Origin: Bacteroides faecium
GTDB lineage: Bacteria > Bacteroidota > Bacteroidia > Bacteroidales > Bacteroidaceae
Direction of reading: 5' to 3'
Assembly: GCF_012113595.1 (NCBI RefSeq)
Contig: NZ_CP050831.1
Location: forward strand, 6,510,001 to 6,574,000
DNA: 64,000 nucleotides
A model generated the notes under the pieces. That model did not search any database. It saw only the letters and a list, made by a program, of their open reading frames with translations, and was not told where the DNA came from. Positions 44,666-54,121 of this stretch are shown here, piece by piece (the stretch's first letter is position 1; each line of letters opens with the position of its first letter). The position numbers were made by a program, and so were the translations under genes.

Positions 44666-46261
44666 TCAATCATCATAATCGTATTTCAACCTAAAATCAT
44701 CTACCCATAAAGTAGCTCCTTCTCCCCCCGTGAAATAATCCCCATATTTACTAGCAGAACATACTACAAGAATATATTTAGGCACGCGACTAGTGGATCG
44801 ATAATCTAATTCTAACTCTAACTCCTGATACTCCGTCACTGTCTTACCAGTGTGAAATTCAGCATAAGCAATAACATGGGAATCTGCCTTATCAAATAAC
44901 TTACGTTCCGAATACTTTGTATAAACTTCGACCGGACTATCCCAATCTCCTAAGGCAATATATATAGCACATGTATCCGGCTCCCCCTTATAAGAAAGGA
45001 AACGTTTATAATCAGCAGGAGCATTTTTCTCACTTGGAAGATTGTTAATCGAAGCCGTTGTATATTTATAATGTATTTTCAACTTAGTAGGTCTTGCTGT
45101 AAATGGTTTGCCAAATTCCAAACGTCCATTTGTACCTTTTGTTTCCAGATATTTACCTACATATAAATTCCCGGCAGCAAATTTACCTATTGTCCCCAAA
45201 CCTACGAATTTTGAAAATAATTTCGCTGCTTTACCCTGGTTATTCCAAGTTTCGTTAGTAGGAACCGAATTACTTTCACCTAACGTCGTAGCTCCTTCAT
45301 TACCGGTATCCCACATCTGATTTCCATTTTCAATCCATGGATTCCAGACATCTTTTACTTGATGCCAATCATCAAAAGAACTACCCGGCAATTCTACTGC
45401 TTCCCCCGTTGTAAAAGTCAGAATATCTCCGTATTTCCCATCTGAAACAGCACGACAATTATAAGTAGTAGAAGCTTTCAGATGAGGAACACGAGCTTTA
45501 AAAGTTCCGCCATCTACTGTTATATAAGAATTATCTACCGCTTTCCATTCTCCAGAAGATACTTCACAAATCTCAAATCCAAAGGTTGCTCCCTTCTTGC
45601 CTTGACCATACAACCAGGCCACATTTGTCCATCCGTCAGCAGAAGCTGTTACTACCTCACTGCTTGATGGAGAAACATATAATGTCCAAATCTCCGTTAT
45701 ATCATGATATTTCACAGTCACTTTTTGTGCAGACATAAAATTATGCATTGTTGAGTAATCCGCTGGAACCATAGTACATCCCGTAGGTCCTAACTTTAAA
45801 TCTTCTACTTGAATTGCACGCAAACTGGTTGAAGAAGTTACATAAGCAACTGCCAAATGATTTTCAACATCAAACACTGCATTACCGATTTGGTCTTCTA
45901 CCACAAACCGGCGTTCTATGGATTGTTGACCTATAATCGTCCATTCATAATCCTGATATAAAGATAAGGTAACCTTTTTAGGCTTTGTCAAATCCAATGT
46001 TGTATTAACCGTCAAATCTGTTTTAGCTCCATCGGTCAACTCCAATTTTGTAACTAATACCTTTTTTAAGTTAACAGTCTCGTCCAAGTTCAGAGTAATT
46101 GTATTGGTTTCTGTATTAATAACAGCATTACCCAATTGACCATCCACCGCTATATCTAAAATTTGGAGCTTGATTACCGGATAATCAATATCGTTCTTGA
46201 TACAAGATGCCAGCAATAACAGCAATACTCCCAGCAAACTATTTTTATATATTCTTTCCAT
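44666..46261 (-). CDS. PCMD surface lipoprotein, last gene of operon
   Basis: The 531-residue protein has lipobox LASC (C20). Residues about 25-190 are two beta-rich repeats (LDIAVDGQLGNAVINTETNT, then QIGNAVFDVENHLAVAYV). About 195-285 is an Fn3-like stretch (STTYNCRAVSDGKYGDILTF). About 300-531 is a PCMD domain with FAAGNLYVGKYLETKG, YIALGDWDSP and ATLWVDDFRLKY. It lies 11 bp after the barrel gene at 46273. The surface location is expected; the ligand is unknown. Confidence 0.8.
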   Translation of the reverse strand: MERIYKNSLLGVLLLLLASCIKNDIDYPVIKLQILDIAVDGQLGNAVINTETNTITLNLDETVNLKKVLVTKLELTDGAKTDLTVNTTLDLTKPKKVTLSLYQDYEWTIIGQQSIERRFVVEDQIGNAVFDVENHLAVAYVTSSTSLRAIQVEDLKLGPTGCTMVPADYSTMHNFMSAQKVTVKYHDITEIWTLYVSPSSSEVVTASADGWTNVAWLYGQGKKGATFGFEICEVSSGEWKAVDNSYITVDGGTFKARVPHLKASTTYNCRAVSDGKYGDILTFTTGEAVELPGSSFDDWHQVKDVWNPWIENGNQMWDTGNEGATTLGESNSVPTNETWNNQGKAAKLFSKFVGLGTIGKFAAGNLYVGKYLETKGTNGRLEFGKPFTARPTKLKIHYKYTTASINNLPSEKNAPADYKRFLSYKGEPDTCAIYIALGDWDSPVEVYTKYSERKLFDKADSHVIAYAEFHTGKTVTEYQELELELDYRSTSRVPKYILVVCSASKYGDYFTGGEGATLWVDDFRLKYDYDD

Positions 46262-46272
46262 ACGCTTTCAAA

Positions 46273-47151
46273 CTACATACAAAGAGTTATACCAATATTG
46301 ATATTAAACAGATTGATTTTAAAATTAGCGCCGCTATCACGTCGTTTTCCCGTTTCACCTAAGTTGTTTTTTTGCTTTTCTACCCGATACTTAAATCCGA
46401 CTACCCCAAACGAAACTTCAGCACATACGTTTTGTACAATAAAAACAGCCAGACCGGGATTGATGCCCAAATGCAGTTCGTTAACAGTCGTTTCTGTCCG
46501 CTTTAACCCTTCTCCTGTGCCACGAGAAAAACTAGATGTCCCTGTATTATAAGAAAGCGTCGTTTCATTAAATAAGCCGAAACGTTTACCACGATCGAGA
46601 CCTACGTACGAACGATGAAAAGCTGCAACAGAATAAGTATCTTCCGCATAACGTATATCTTTTAAAGATACATCCAGGTCCTCAACATCAAGCGAAATAT
46701 TATCCAGTTGGGCAATCGTATGATTGTATCCCAACTTCATACCTACTACCAGATTATCCCGTATGGCATATCCCCAAAAAGGTTTAACGGAAAAAGTACG
46801 GAAGTTACAATCAAAATCTTTCAGAATAGAAAACAACAAACTACTATCATCACTATCAAAGTTTACATACGAGAAAGTCAAACCGCCAATCCACTTCTTT
46901 TTTGGAATAAAACGATAATTCTTGATACCACGGTCAAAACGTCCGATAGCTTTTGTCCTTATTATATTTGCCGAATCTTGGATTTCATCATATTCTGCTC
47001 GTGGAAGATAAACAGTGTCACGCACTATTATTCGTTCCAGAATCAAAGAATCCCTGCCATCCAAAGCACGAAGAGTATCACGTTCCTGAGCCTGTACAGC
47101 AGGTATCCCTGCCAACAAGCCAATTATATATATGAATAATAATTTATACAT
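46273..47151 (-). CDS. Outer-membrane barrel protein, paralog 1
   Basis: The 292-residue protein has a signal peptide ending VQAQ and a strand pattern ending INIGITLCM. It shares its whole C-terminal half with the next protein upstream (47158): PKKKWIGGLTFSY, AIRDNLVVGMKLGY, KRFGLFNETTLSY, and ANFKINLFNINIGI. The two are tandem duplicates. It has an extra N-terminal 50 residues (RDTLRALDGRDSLILERI). Family and role unknown. Confidence 0.75.
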   Translation of the reverse strand: MYKLLFIYIIGLLAGIPAVQAQERDTLRALDGRDSLILERIIVRDTVYLPRAEYDEIQDSANIIRTKAIGRFDRGIKNYRFIPKKKWIGGLTFSYVNFDSDDSSLLFSILKDFDCNFRTFSVKPFWGYAIRDNLVVGMKLGYNHTIAQLDNISLDVEDLDVSLKDIRYAEDTYSVAAFHRSYVGLDRGKRFGLFNETTLSYNTGTSSFSRGTGEGLKRTETTVNELHLGINPGLAVFIVQNVCAEVSFGVVGFKYRVEKQKNNLGETGKRRDSGANFKINLFNINIGITLCM

Positions 47152-47157
47152 CTTTGT

Positions 47158-47886
47158 CTATAAATAAAAGGCAATTCCTAAACCGATAGAAAACAAATTA
47201 ATTCTGAAATTTGCGCTACTGGAAGAACGCTCACCTATATATACTTGGTCGGTAGTCTGCTTTACTTTGCTAAAATTTAGTCCTAAGACTCCAACACTTA
47301 TTTCCACAGCAGTATAGTTATTGATAAAAGCAACAATTCCTGGGGCAACTCCTATATTGAAATCAGTAGTTGTAGAATAAGTTCCTGTGACGGAATCACC
47401 GCCTTTACTGACAACTTTCGATTGACTTCCTCCCATACCTAATTGTGTCTCACTAAACAAAGCAAATCTCCTGCTACTCCCCAAAGTCACGTAATTACGC
47501 AAAACAGCCATTGCCGAATAAGAGTGTTTCAACTGATATAAATCATTTACATCAAACTGGTTATCTTCATCTAAATTTATAGACAAATCACTCAGTTTTG
47601 TCAAAGTTCTACCATAAGAAAAACGCCCTCCGGCAGCTACATTATCTTTAAATGCATAACAAACCATCGGACTTACCTTAAACGTATATCCGTCTGAATT
47701 GAATCCATCCATCACTAGAAATTGATAATTTTTCTCGTTATGCTCGGAATACGAGACAGAACTTCCTACAATCCATTGTCCCTTGGGAATAAAGGTTCCT
47801 AATTTAATATCCCGTTTAAATTCTTGCGCTTGGGTACTCAAAGTACCCAATAATGCAAGAAACAGTATAAAAGCTATTTTTTTCAC
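47158..47886 (-). CDS. Outer-membrane barrel protein, paralog 2
   Basis: The 242-residue protein has a signal peptide ending TQAQ and matches paralog 1 along its length: PKGQWIVGSSVSY, AFKDNVAAGGRFSY, RRFALFSETQLGM, ANFRINLFSIGLGI. The final YL is aromatic/hydrophobic, as in barrels. It lies 10 bp after the 721-residue lipoprotein and 6 bp before paralog 1. Probably in the outer membrane beside the surface lipoproteins. Confidence 0.75.
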   Translation of the reverse strand: MKKIAFILFLALLGTLSTQAQEFKRDIKLGTFIPKGQWIVGSSVSYSEHNEKNYQFLVMDGFNSDGYTFKVSPMVCYAFKDNVAAGGRFSYGRTLTKLSDLSINLDEDNQFDVNDLYQLKHSYSAMAVLRNYVTLGSSRRFALFSETQLGMGGSQSKVVSKGGDSVTGTYSTTTDFNIGVAPGIVAFINNYTAVEISVGVLGLNFSKVKQTTDQVYIGERSSSSANFRINLFSIGLGIAFYL

Positions 47887-47896
47887 GTGCTTTATA

Positions 47897-50062
47897 TTAT
47901 TCGTAAATCAATTCCAAATCATCCAACCACATCGTACTGTCTGTACTTCCGGCAAAATAATCCCCATATCGGCTAGCAGAAGCAACAACTACAATACTTG
48001 TTGGCTTGCGTTCAAGCGAACGATAATCTAAATCAATCGTAAACTCTATCATTCCACTACCTTCCGTCGAGTCGTAATATACTTGTTCTCCGTAAGCAAT
48101 AATACCTGTATTATTTTCAGAAGGATCAAACAATTGCCGCTCCGATGACTTTGTTTTTATAATAACCGGCCAATATTCTTTAGTATTGGTTTCTTCCACT
48201 TTATCCCAATCTCCCAAAGCAATATAAATAATACCTTGATCCTGGGCACCCGAAGCTATCTGATCAGAAGAATAATTTACTTTGCCAGAAATATAACGCA
48301 CATAGCCATGCAGAGCTTTTGGACGAGAACTAAAATCACGCCCCCAACCTAAAATACCATCCGTTCCATCCGTTTTCAGATATTTTCCTGCAAATATATT
48401 TCCTGCTGCAAATTTGCCAAATATTGAAATTCCGATAAATTGCGATTTTAGTTTAGCCGAATACGTTCCACTATGTCGAACAGAAGAATCACTTGTTGTT
48501 ACATTTCCACCAAGCGTAGAAGCACCATGGTTACCACTGTCCCAAAACATATCTTCACCACTTCCATAAATCAACATCGGACTACCATCAGTCCAACGTT
48601 CAAATCCACCATTCGGAAGTTGAGTTGCAGACTCAGTAGAGAAAGAACAAATCACAGCCGAAGGAGTAACACCTGACAATGCCTGATATTCATATTCAGT
48701 ACCAGGTTGTAAATCTGCCAACTCAGCAGATATATTCATAGTTTCACCATCTCTCACAGCATCAACATTTTCCCAGTTTGCAGCTCCCTTGATACGGTAA
48801 TTAAAGCTCAAATGTTCGGTTGTCTCGTAAATCAGTTCTCCACGCAAAACAGCTCTTGAGGTCCAGACATCCGTTATGTGCACATCTGTTGTCAACACAG
48901 CAACATTCGACACTATAATAGATAATGTAGTTGAGTTAGTTTTATCAGCAGCATCCGTAGCTGTTAAAGCTAGAGTATAAAAAGCTTCCTCTGTTGTCAT
49001 TTTCTGGATGAGGGCAGAGGTAAAAGTTACTGTTAATATTCCGACTCCTGTCTCTTCATTAAAAGCAGGAGTTAGTCGTAATCCTTTTTCTTCCAAAGCC
49101 AATCTATCTTCTTCACTCATATTGGCCAACTGCAGTGTAGAACTCTCAAATCCCCAATCCATCAACTTATCACATGAAAGAGTAGCATCTGTCAATGCTG
49201 ATGTAACTGCTATTTTATAAGCCAGTTCATTGGTTGAGTTTAGTGCATATATATAAGGAGAAGAAAAATCAAAACCGACTCCTCTAAATGAGGGGCGTTG
49301 TTTAAATTCAATCTCATCTTCTATGGTCTCCAAAGGAGTTACATCTACTGTTACCTTCAAGGCTGCTCCACCATCTTCATATCCATCAGTATCAAAGTTC
49401 AATTTCAAATCGTAGCGGGTTGCAGATTCTGCATCTACAACATCAGATTTTTTAAACTCCTTGCCATTTTGCAAAATACCACTAAAGTTCCATTGGAATG
49501 AAGTTTCTCCTGCGGACAACATATAATAACCAATAGCGCCAATATTATCTTGCGTAAAATCTAATGAACCAAACTTAGTAGAAACAGTCATTGTATAGCT
49601 TTTGAATAACTCATCAACGTTATCACTGAATTTTACAGCAGCCAGTACATTAGCAATCTTACATTTGATTTCTTGATTAGTGATATTACCTGTCGTTATC
49701 TCAAACGAATTCTCACCTTTATAATAGGATTTATCAAATGAGGCTGGAACGGAATCACCCGCGTTTACACGCACTGTATAACCACCGGATGTTAATTGCA
49801 GTTCTTCCGGCATCTGTGCCACCCCCTTGTAATAACGTATCAATCCTTTGCCACTATAAATACGAATCTCACAATTGTTTTCCAAATTCGCCTGTTCTTC
49901 ACTGCTCAACGAACGTGTATTGACAATTTTCACATAAGGGTCAACACTGACTTTCATACGCAATGTGCCTTCTCCACCTAATTGCTCGGTTTCCGTACAC
50001 CCTATCCATGATAAGGTACACAAAATTCCGGCAAAAATAAATTGCAAATATTTCATCTTCAT
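47897..50062 (-). CDS. DUF4493 + PCMD surface lipoprotein
   Basis: The 721-residue protein has lipobox WIGC (C22). Residues about 30-250 match DUF4493: LRMKVSVDPYVKI, IRIYSGKGLIRYYKGVAQMP, SFEITTGNITNQEIKC. About 395-480 is Fn3-like (LQPGTEYEYQALSGVTPS), and about 490-721 is a PCMD domain with FAAGNIFAGKYLKTDG, YIALGDWDKVEE and STMWLDDLELIYE. It starts 1 bp after the stop of the upstream DUF4493 gene. Function unknown. Confidence 0.82.
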   Translation of the reverse strand: MKMKYLQFIFAGILCTLSWIGCTETEQLGGEGTLRMKVSVDPYVKIVNTRSLSSEEQANLENNCEIRIYSGKGLIRYYKGVAQMPEELQLTSGGYTVRVNAGDSVPASFDKSYYKGENSFEITTGNITNQEIKCKIANVLAAVKFSDNVDELFKSYTMTVSTKFGSLDFTQDNIGAIGYYMLSAGETSFQWNFSGILQNGKEFKKSDVVDAESATRYDLKLNFDTDGYEDGGAALKVTVDVTPLETIEDEIEFKQRPSFRGVGFDFSSPYIYALNSTNELAYKIAVTSALTDATLSCDKLMDWGFESSTLQLANMSEEDRLALEEKGLRLTPAFNEETGVGILTVTFTSALIQKMTTEEAFYTLALTATDAADKTNSTTLSIIVSNVAVLTTDVHITDVWTSRAVLRGELIYETTEHLSFNYRIKGAANWENVDAVRDGETMNISAELADLQPGTEYEYQALSGVTPSAVICSFSTESATQLPNGGFERWTDGSPMLIYGSGEDMFWDSGNHGASTLGGNVTTSDSSVRHSGTYSAKLKSQFIGISIFGKFAAGNIFAGKYLKTDGTDGILGWGRDFSSRPKALHGYVRYISGKVNYSSDQIASGAQDQGIIYIALGDWDKVEETNTKEYWPVIIKTKSSERQLFDPSENNTGIIAYGEQVYYDSTEGSGMIEFTIDLDYRSLERKPTSIVVVASASRYGDYFAGSTDSTMWLDDLELIYE

Positions 50063-50063
50063 T

Positions 50064-51302
50064 TTATTCTTTTTCTACGGAGATTAATGTCAACGTTTTC
50101 TCTACTTGATTCTTTTTCTTATCAATAGCAGTGATAATAAACTTATGCGTACCCGGTTCTAACAATAGAGCTGTGAATTGAGTTATTGCAAAATCTAAAT
50201 CCTTAGCCCCAATCACCTCATTACCGACAGGGAAATCCAATCCTTTTAACCCTTCGGCATACTCACCCGGATAAGCCAAGTCAAATTCACTAGTCAAGCC
50301 AACATCAGACAACATTTCTTCTGTCAAAAAGTCTGAAACGATTTTCACTTTCAAGTTAGATAAACCTTCCGAACTAGTCACTTTCACATTAACATCAACA
50401 GTCGTCCTTATCGGGAAAGTTATACTTTCATCTATATTAAACCCAACACCTTCAATGGTCGGTTTTTCCCCTTCCGGTTCGGACGGATTCGGATCCGGAA
50501 TAATTTCTTCATCTTGCTCTACGATAACGCCTTTCTCAATAACCGTACATTGAGCAACAATAGCCAGTTTCATAGAAACAAAACCACCTTCTATATAACC
50601 ATCATCATTGACGTACTTCAAATAGAATTTGATAATACGATGTTGGCCTGCTTTTGCATTTTTTATAGGGTAAGGTACAGATTCCGGATTGCCATCTATC
50701 TTTCCAGTCATAGTAGCCGTCATCACATTATCATTTTCTTTATTTGATTGGAAATAACCGCTCTTGGTTTCATCTTTTTCAAATATTAGAGATGCATTAC
50801 CAACAGAAACAATAGTTTTTACATCATCTCCCATCAGTGCTTTCAACTTATCATCATAAGTTACAGACACCTGAATATTCTGCAATCTACATACCAATGG
50901 CTCCAAGTCTTTCACTTTATTAGCTTCAATCGTAAACGATTCTTCTGCGTAGTAGTATGGTTTCTCAAATTCTGCCGGTTGAACTTCATGCGACAAGGCT
51001 TGTATAGAATAACTTCCAACCTTCAGAGTGAATATTTCCGGCAGTTTGCTATACTTCCATTCCTGTACTAATTCTCCATCCGCATTGTAAATACGAATTA
51101 AATAATTATCTGTATTCACATCACCGTCAGCACGTGTAATTGTAGTGGAAGAAACATCAACTGATAAACCTTTTAAAGAAGCTAAATTAATAGAGCCTTC
51201 ACCTTGTTCTGTTGAATCATTATCCATTTTCTCACGGTCACAAGCTGAGAATGAAAGGATTGTCGCTAAAGCGAAAAATAGTATAGATGTTATCTTTTTC
51301 AT
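50064..51302 (-). CDS. DUF4493 surface lipoprotein without PCMD
   Basis: The 412-residue protein has lipobox SFSAC (C21). Residues about 40-275 match DUF4493 (LIRIYNADGELVQEWKYSKL, then SFTIEANKVKDLEPLVCRL). The remaining 135 residues are beta-rich (VGFNIDESITFPIRTTVDVN) and end in KKKNQVEKTLTLISVEKE. It lacks the PCMD domain of its two neighbours. It is 11 bp after the 840-residue gene and 1 bp before the 721-residue gene. Confidence 0.78.
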   Translation of the reverse strand: MKKITSILFFALATILSFSACDREKMDNDSTEQGEGSINLASLKGLSVDVSSTTITRADGDVNTDNYLIRIYNADGELVQEWKYSKLPEIFTLKVGSYSIQALSHEVQPAEFEKPYYYAEESFTIEANKVKDLEPLVCRLQNIQVSVTYDDKLKALMGDDVKTIVSVGNASLIFEKDETKSGYFQSNKENDNVMTATMTGKIDGNPESVPYPIKNAKAGQHRIIKFYLKYVNDDGYIEGGFVSMKLAIVAQCTVIEKGVIVEQDEEIIPDPNPSEPEGEKPTIEGVGFNIDESITFPIRTTVDVNVKVTSSEGLSNLKVKIVSDFLTEEMLSDVGLTSEFDLAYPGEYAEGLKGLDFPVGNEVIGAKDLDFAITQFTALLLEPGTHKFIITAIDKKKNQVEKTLTLISVEKE

Positions 51303-51313
51303 ATTTCGTTATT

Positions 51314-53836
51314 TTAATAGACTAATTTGACATCATCAATATATAATTGAGCTCCCAAGAATTCTCCATCACTTAGGTTTGCTCCCGGAGGATAATCATA
51401 ATTTGTACTCCCAGGTTCGACTTGTGTACCTGATTGGAATAATATATACATTTTGCTGGCTTTCTTACTACCTTTTGGGTAATCTAGTTCAATACGCTTT
51501 AAAGTATAATTGCTATTCTCTCCACATTCTGACTCAGACAACTGTTTTTCTGAAATAATATTGCCTTCACTATCAAGAACTACGATCTTTGCAATAAACT
51601 TATCAACAGGATTTTTAGGTTTATATTTACACATAAACGATACCCCTGACGGACGAGAAGAAAATTCAATACCATATTGAGGAGTATAGGAACTCTTATT
51701 TAATGTTCCTAAATACAAGTAACCTGCATCTCCCTTTTTAGATGCACCGCCGGCAGCAGCACTACCACTTCCCCAACCAACAGTTCTCACTAATGCCGCG
51801 TATGTTCCAGATGTGCAATCTGTCGTAGGAATAGTACCTGAATTAGCAACATAACAACATCCAACATAAGGTGGAGTTGGAAGTCCAAAGAACTTACTAG
51901 GAGCAGCACCATCTTGCGTTGTTTTTTCATTCAAAGTATTCCACCCTTCTCCTGCCTCATTCTCAGCCCATGGAAACCATTTTTTCCAATAAACAAGATC
52001 TAGATTCTTAGTAATCGGTTTACCATTTTTATCAGTCTGATTCCATGACCAAGATTCAAAGCCTGCATTTGGAAGTTGTTTGGCTATTTCAGTAGTTATA
52101 GTTACAACATTAGTTGAAACCACTCCATTAACACAAACAGCTCTTACCTGATATGTGCGTGCTTTTTCCTGATCTTCCAACAATCCTGTCATTTCAGCAA
52201 GACCTTCATCATCTACCGTACATTTAGTTGTTACCCAATTGTCAGTACCGTTTTCCATATACTGAAGTGTCATATTATTCTGCAAATAATCTAATTCTGC
52301 AATATCATTATATACAAGATGTATTATTGCTTTAGTTGCCCAACAATCCATTTCTGATGCTTGTAAACTGAATATTAATGGTTTTACAGAAATCATCAAT
52401 TCCTCTGTACGACTCCCACAACTAATTTTCATCGACAAATCTTTACCAATCATAAACGGTAATGTTATTGTCACTTGATGATTTATACCTTCTGAAGCTA
52501 TATTAGATGGAACTATATCCAGCCACACACCATTTTCCTGATACTGATATTTTATAGTTGTCAGATCACCATCTAATGTAATTGGAAGAATAAAAGAAGT
52601 TGCATTCACTGGAAGAGCATCCACAGTACCTACTGCAAACTGATTATCCAAAACCTTCACTTTTATTACTTCCTCTTGTTCATTCACCCGGCCTATTCTA
52701 TCAGTCACAACAATAGAAAAAGTATTTTCATCGTCTCCACCGATATATTGCAGATTAGAAATTACTTCAGAAAAATCCAACGTAGCCATTTTATCTACAT
52801 TAGTACTTAGCCCACGCATTGACAGACCTAGCGTTTTCATTTTTTCCAAATCCTCTCCTTTTGGATTCACCAAATCAATGGAAGCCGGCCAGCCCTGTGC
52901 AAGTAAAGAAGTCGACTGAGTAGTCAACACACATTTCTTGATTCCATTGCGTGCAGTTATCAACATAGAAAGTGGAGAAATACTACTACCTTCTTTTACT
53001 TCCTGTATTTCACCGGAACTATATCCTGAAGCTGTAAAGAATGGTGGCTGCATATTTAATATATCATCAGATACATTGATTTCTATCGGTTTTTCTACTG
53101 TTGTATCATCAAAAGAAATCTTCAAAGTAGCGCTTCCTGCATCAATATCCAATTTCAGTCGATAGAATTCACGAGCCTTCGCCTCATCAATGTCCAAGAC
53201 ATTCAATTTGGCGGATTGTCCGTTTTGTTTCTTCACATTAGCATATACAGTAATAGTGCCCGGCTTTACATAAGCAGCGCGCACTTCATTTTTCGAGAAA
53301 ACTACAGGAATACCACTAGCAGATTGTACAGTAGTAGTATAATCAGAAAAGTATTTTTTGAATGCATCCGTATATTCTACGGTTACTTTCACATTCGTCA
53401 GATAACAAGTGATATTTGCCTCAACTGTGGCATCATCTTCTATTGTTATTTCTTGCGTCCCTTCATAATACGGAGATTCAAATCCTTCTTTATCCGAACT
53501 TCCATAATATGCCTTCAATACATAAGTACCCACCGGAAGGACTGCATATTTGGGGTACTCACTAAATTTATCCCACGAAGTTTTAACGACATTCCCATCC
53601 ATCAAAGCAATTGTAAAATCTCCCACATTAGGTACTAAATCGTCTTCTTCTGTGTTATCTCCCTCATTTCCACTACTATCCCCTTCTGTTCGAGTAGTGG
53701 TATTGATGACATCCTTACTGGCAGCCAATTGCAAACTTAGCATACCAGTTGCTTTGTTGGATTGCTTTTGTTCGCTTTCACAAGCAGACACCAATACTAT
53801 TGTCACCAACAACAATACCTTAATAACATTTCTCAT
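51314..53836 (-). CDS. DUF4493 + PCMD surface lipoprotein, first gene of operon
   Basis: The 840-residue protein has lipobox LVSAC (C19) followed by ESEQKQ. Residues about 28-250 are DUF4493 with an acidic insertion (GNEGDNTEEDDLVP). About 250-500 holds beta-rich domains, about 500-605 an Fn3-like domain (LVYNDIAELDYLQNNMTLQY), and about 610-840 a divergent PCMD with EFSSRPSGVSFMCKYKP and AQLYIDDVKLVY. It heads the six-gene operon. A TACTTTTG -7 element lies on the minus strand at 53939-53932. Function unknown; surface binding is the likeliest role. Confidence 0.8.
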   Translation of the reverse strand: MRNVIKVLLLVTIVLVSACESEQKQSNKATGMLSLQLAASKDVINTTTRTEGDSSGNEGDNTEEDDLVPNVGDFTIALMDGNVVKTSWDKFSEYPKYAVLPVGTYVLKAYYGSSDKEGFESPYYEGTQEITIEDDATVEANITCYLTNVKVTVEYTDAFKKYFSDYTTTVQSASGIPVVFSKNEVRAAYVKPGTITVYANVKKQNGQSAKLNVLDIDEAKAREFYRLKLDIDAGSATLKISFDDTTVEKPIEINVSDDILNMQPPFFTASGYSSGEIQEVKEGSSISPLSMLITARNGIKKCVLTTQSTSLLAQGWPASIDLVNPKGEDLEKMKTLGLSMRGLSTNVDKMATLDFSEVISNLQYIGGDDENTFSIVVTDRIGRVNEQEEVIKVKVLDNQFAVGTVDALPVNATSFILPITLDGDLTTIKYQYQENGVWLDIVPSNIASEGINHQVTITLPFMIGKDLSMKISCGSRTEELMISVKPLIFSLQASEMDCWATKAIIHLVYNDIAELDYLQNNMTLQYMENGTDNWVTTKCTVDDEGLAEMTGLLEDQEKARTYQVRAVCVNGVVSTNVVTITTEIAKQLPNAGFESWSWNQTDKNGKPITKNLDLVYWKKWFPWAENEAGEGWNTLNEKTTQDGAAPSKFFGLPTPPYVGCCYVANSGTIPTTDCTSGTYAALVRTVGWGSGSAAAGGASKKGDAGYLYLGTLNKSSYTPQYGIEFSSRPSGVSFMCKYKPKNPVDKFIAKIVVLDSEGNIISEKQLSESECGENSNYTLKRIELDYPKGSKKASKMYILFQSGTQVEPGSTNYDYPPGANLSDGEFLGAQLYIDDVKLVY

Positions 53837-54058
53837 ATTATTTATTTCTCTAAATTTATTCAGAACAATAGAGGTCCCTTTGTAACTCCCACAAAATTTG
53901 TCCTGCGCTAGAATACTCTAAAAACTGGACACAAAAGTACAGTTTTACTTCTTTATAATAAAGTATCCAAAGAAAGTTTTATTCCCAAATATGAAAATAG
54001 GAACACAATTAGCATATTATATCTAAAAAACAGACCACTTTAAAGAGGAAAAACACAA

Positions 54059-54091
54059 AAGTTCTGTCTTTCATATGAAAAACAGAACTTT
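54059..54091 (-). terminator. Terminator of the receiver/PEP-synthase-like gene
   Basis: AAGTTCTGT (54059-54067) and ACAGAACTT (54082-54090) pair around a 14-nt loop, 31 bp after the stop of the gene at 54122. Confidence 0.7.
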
Positions 54092-54121
54092 CCTTATTCA
54101 AGTTGCGAGTGTTAACAGAAC

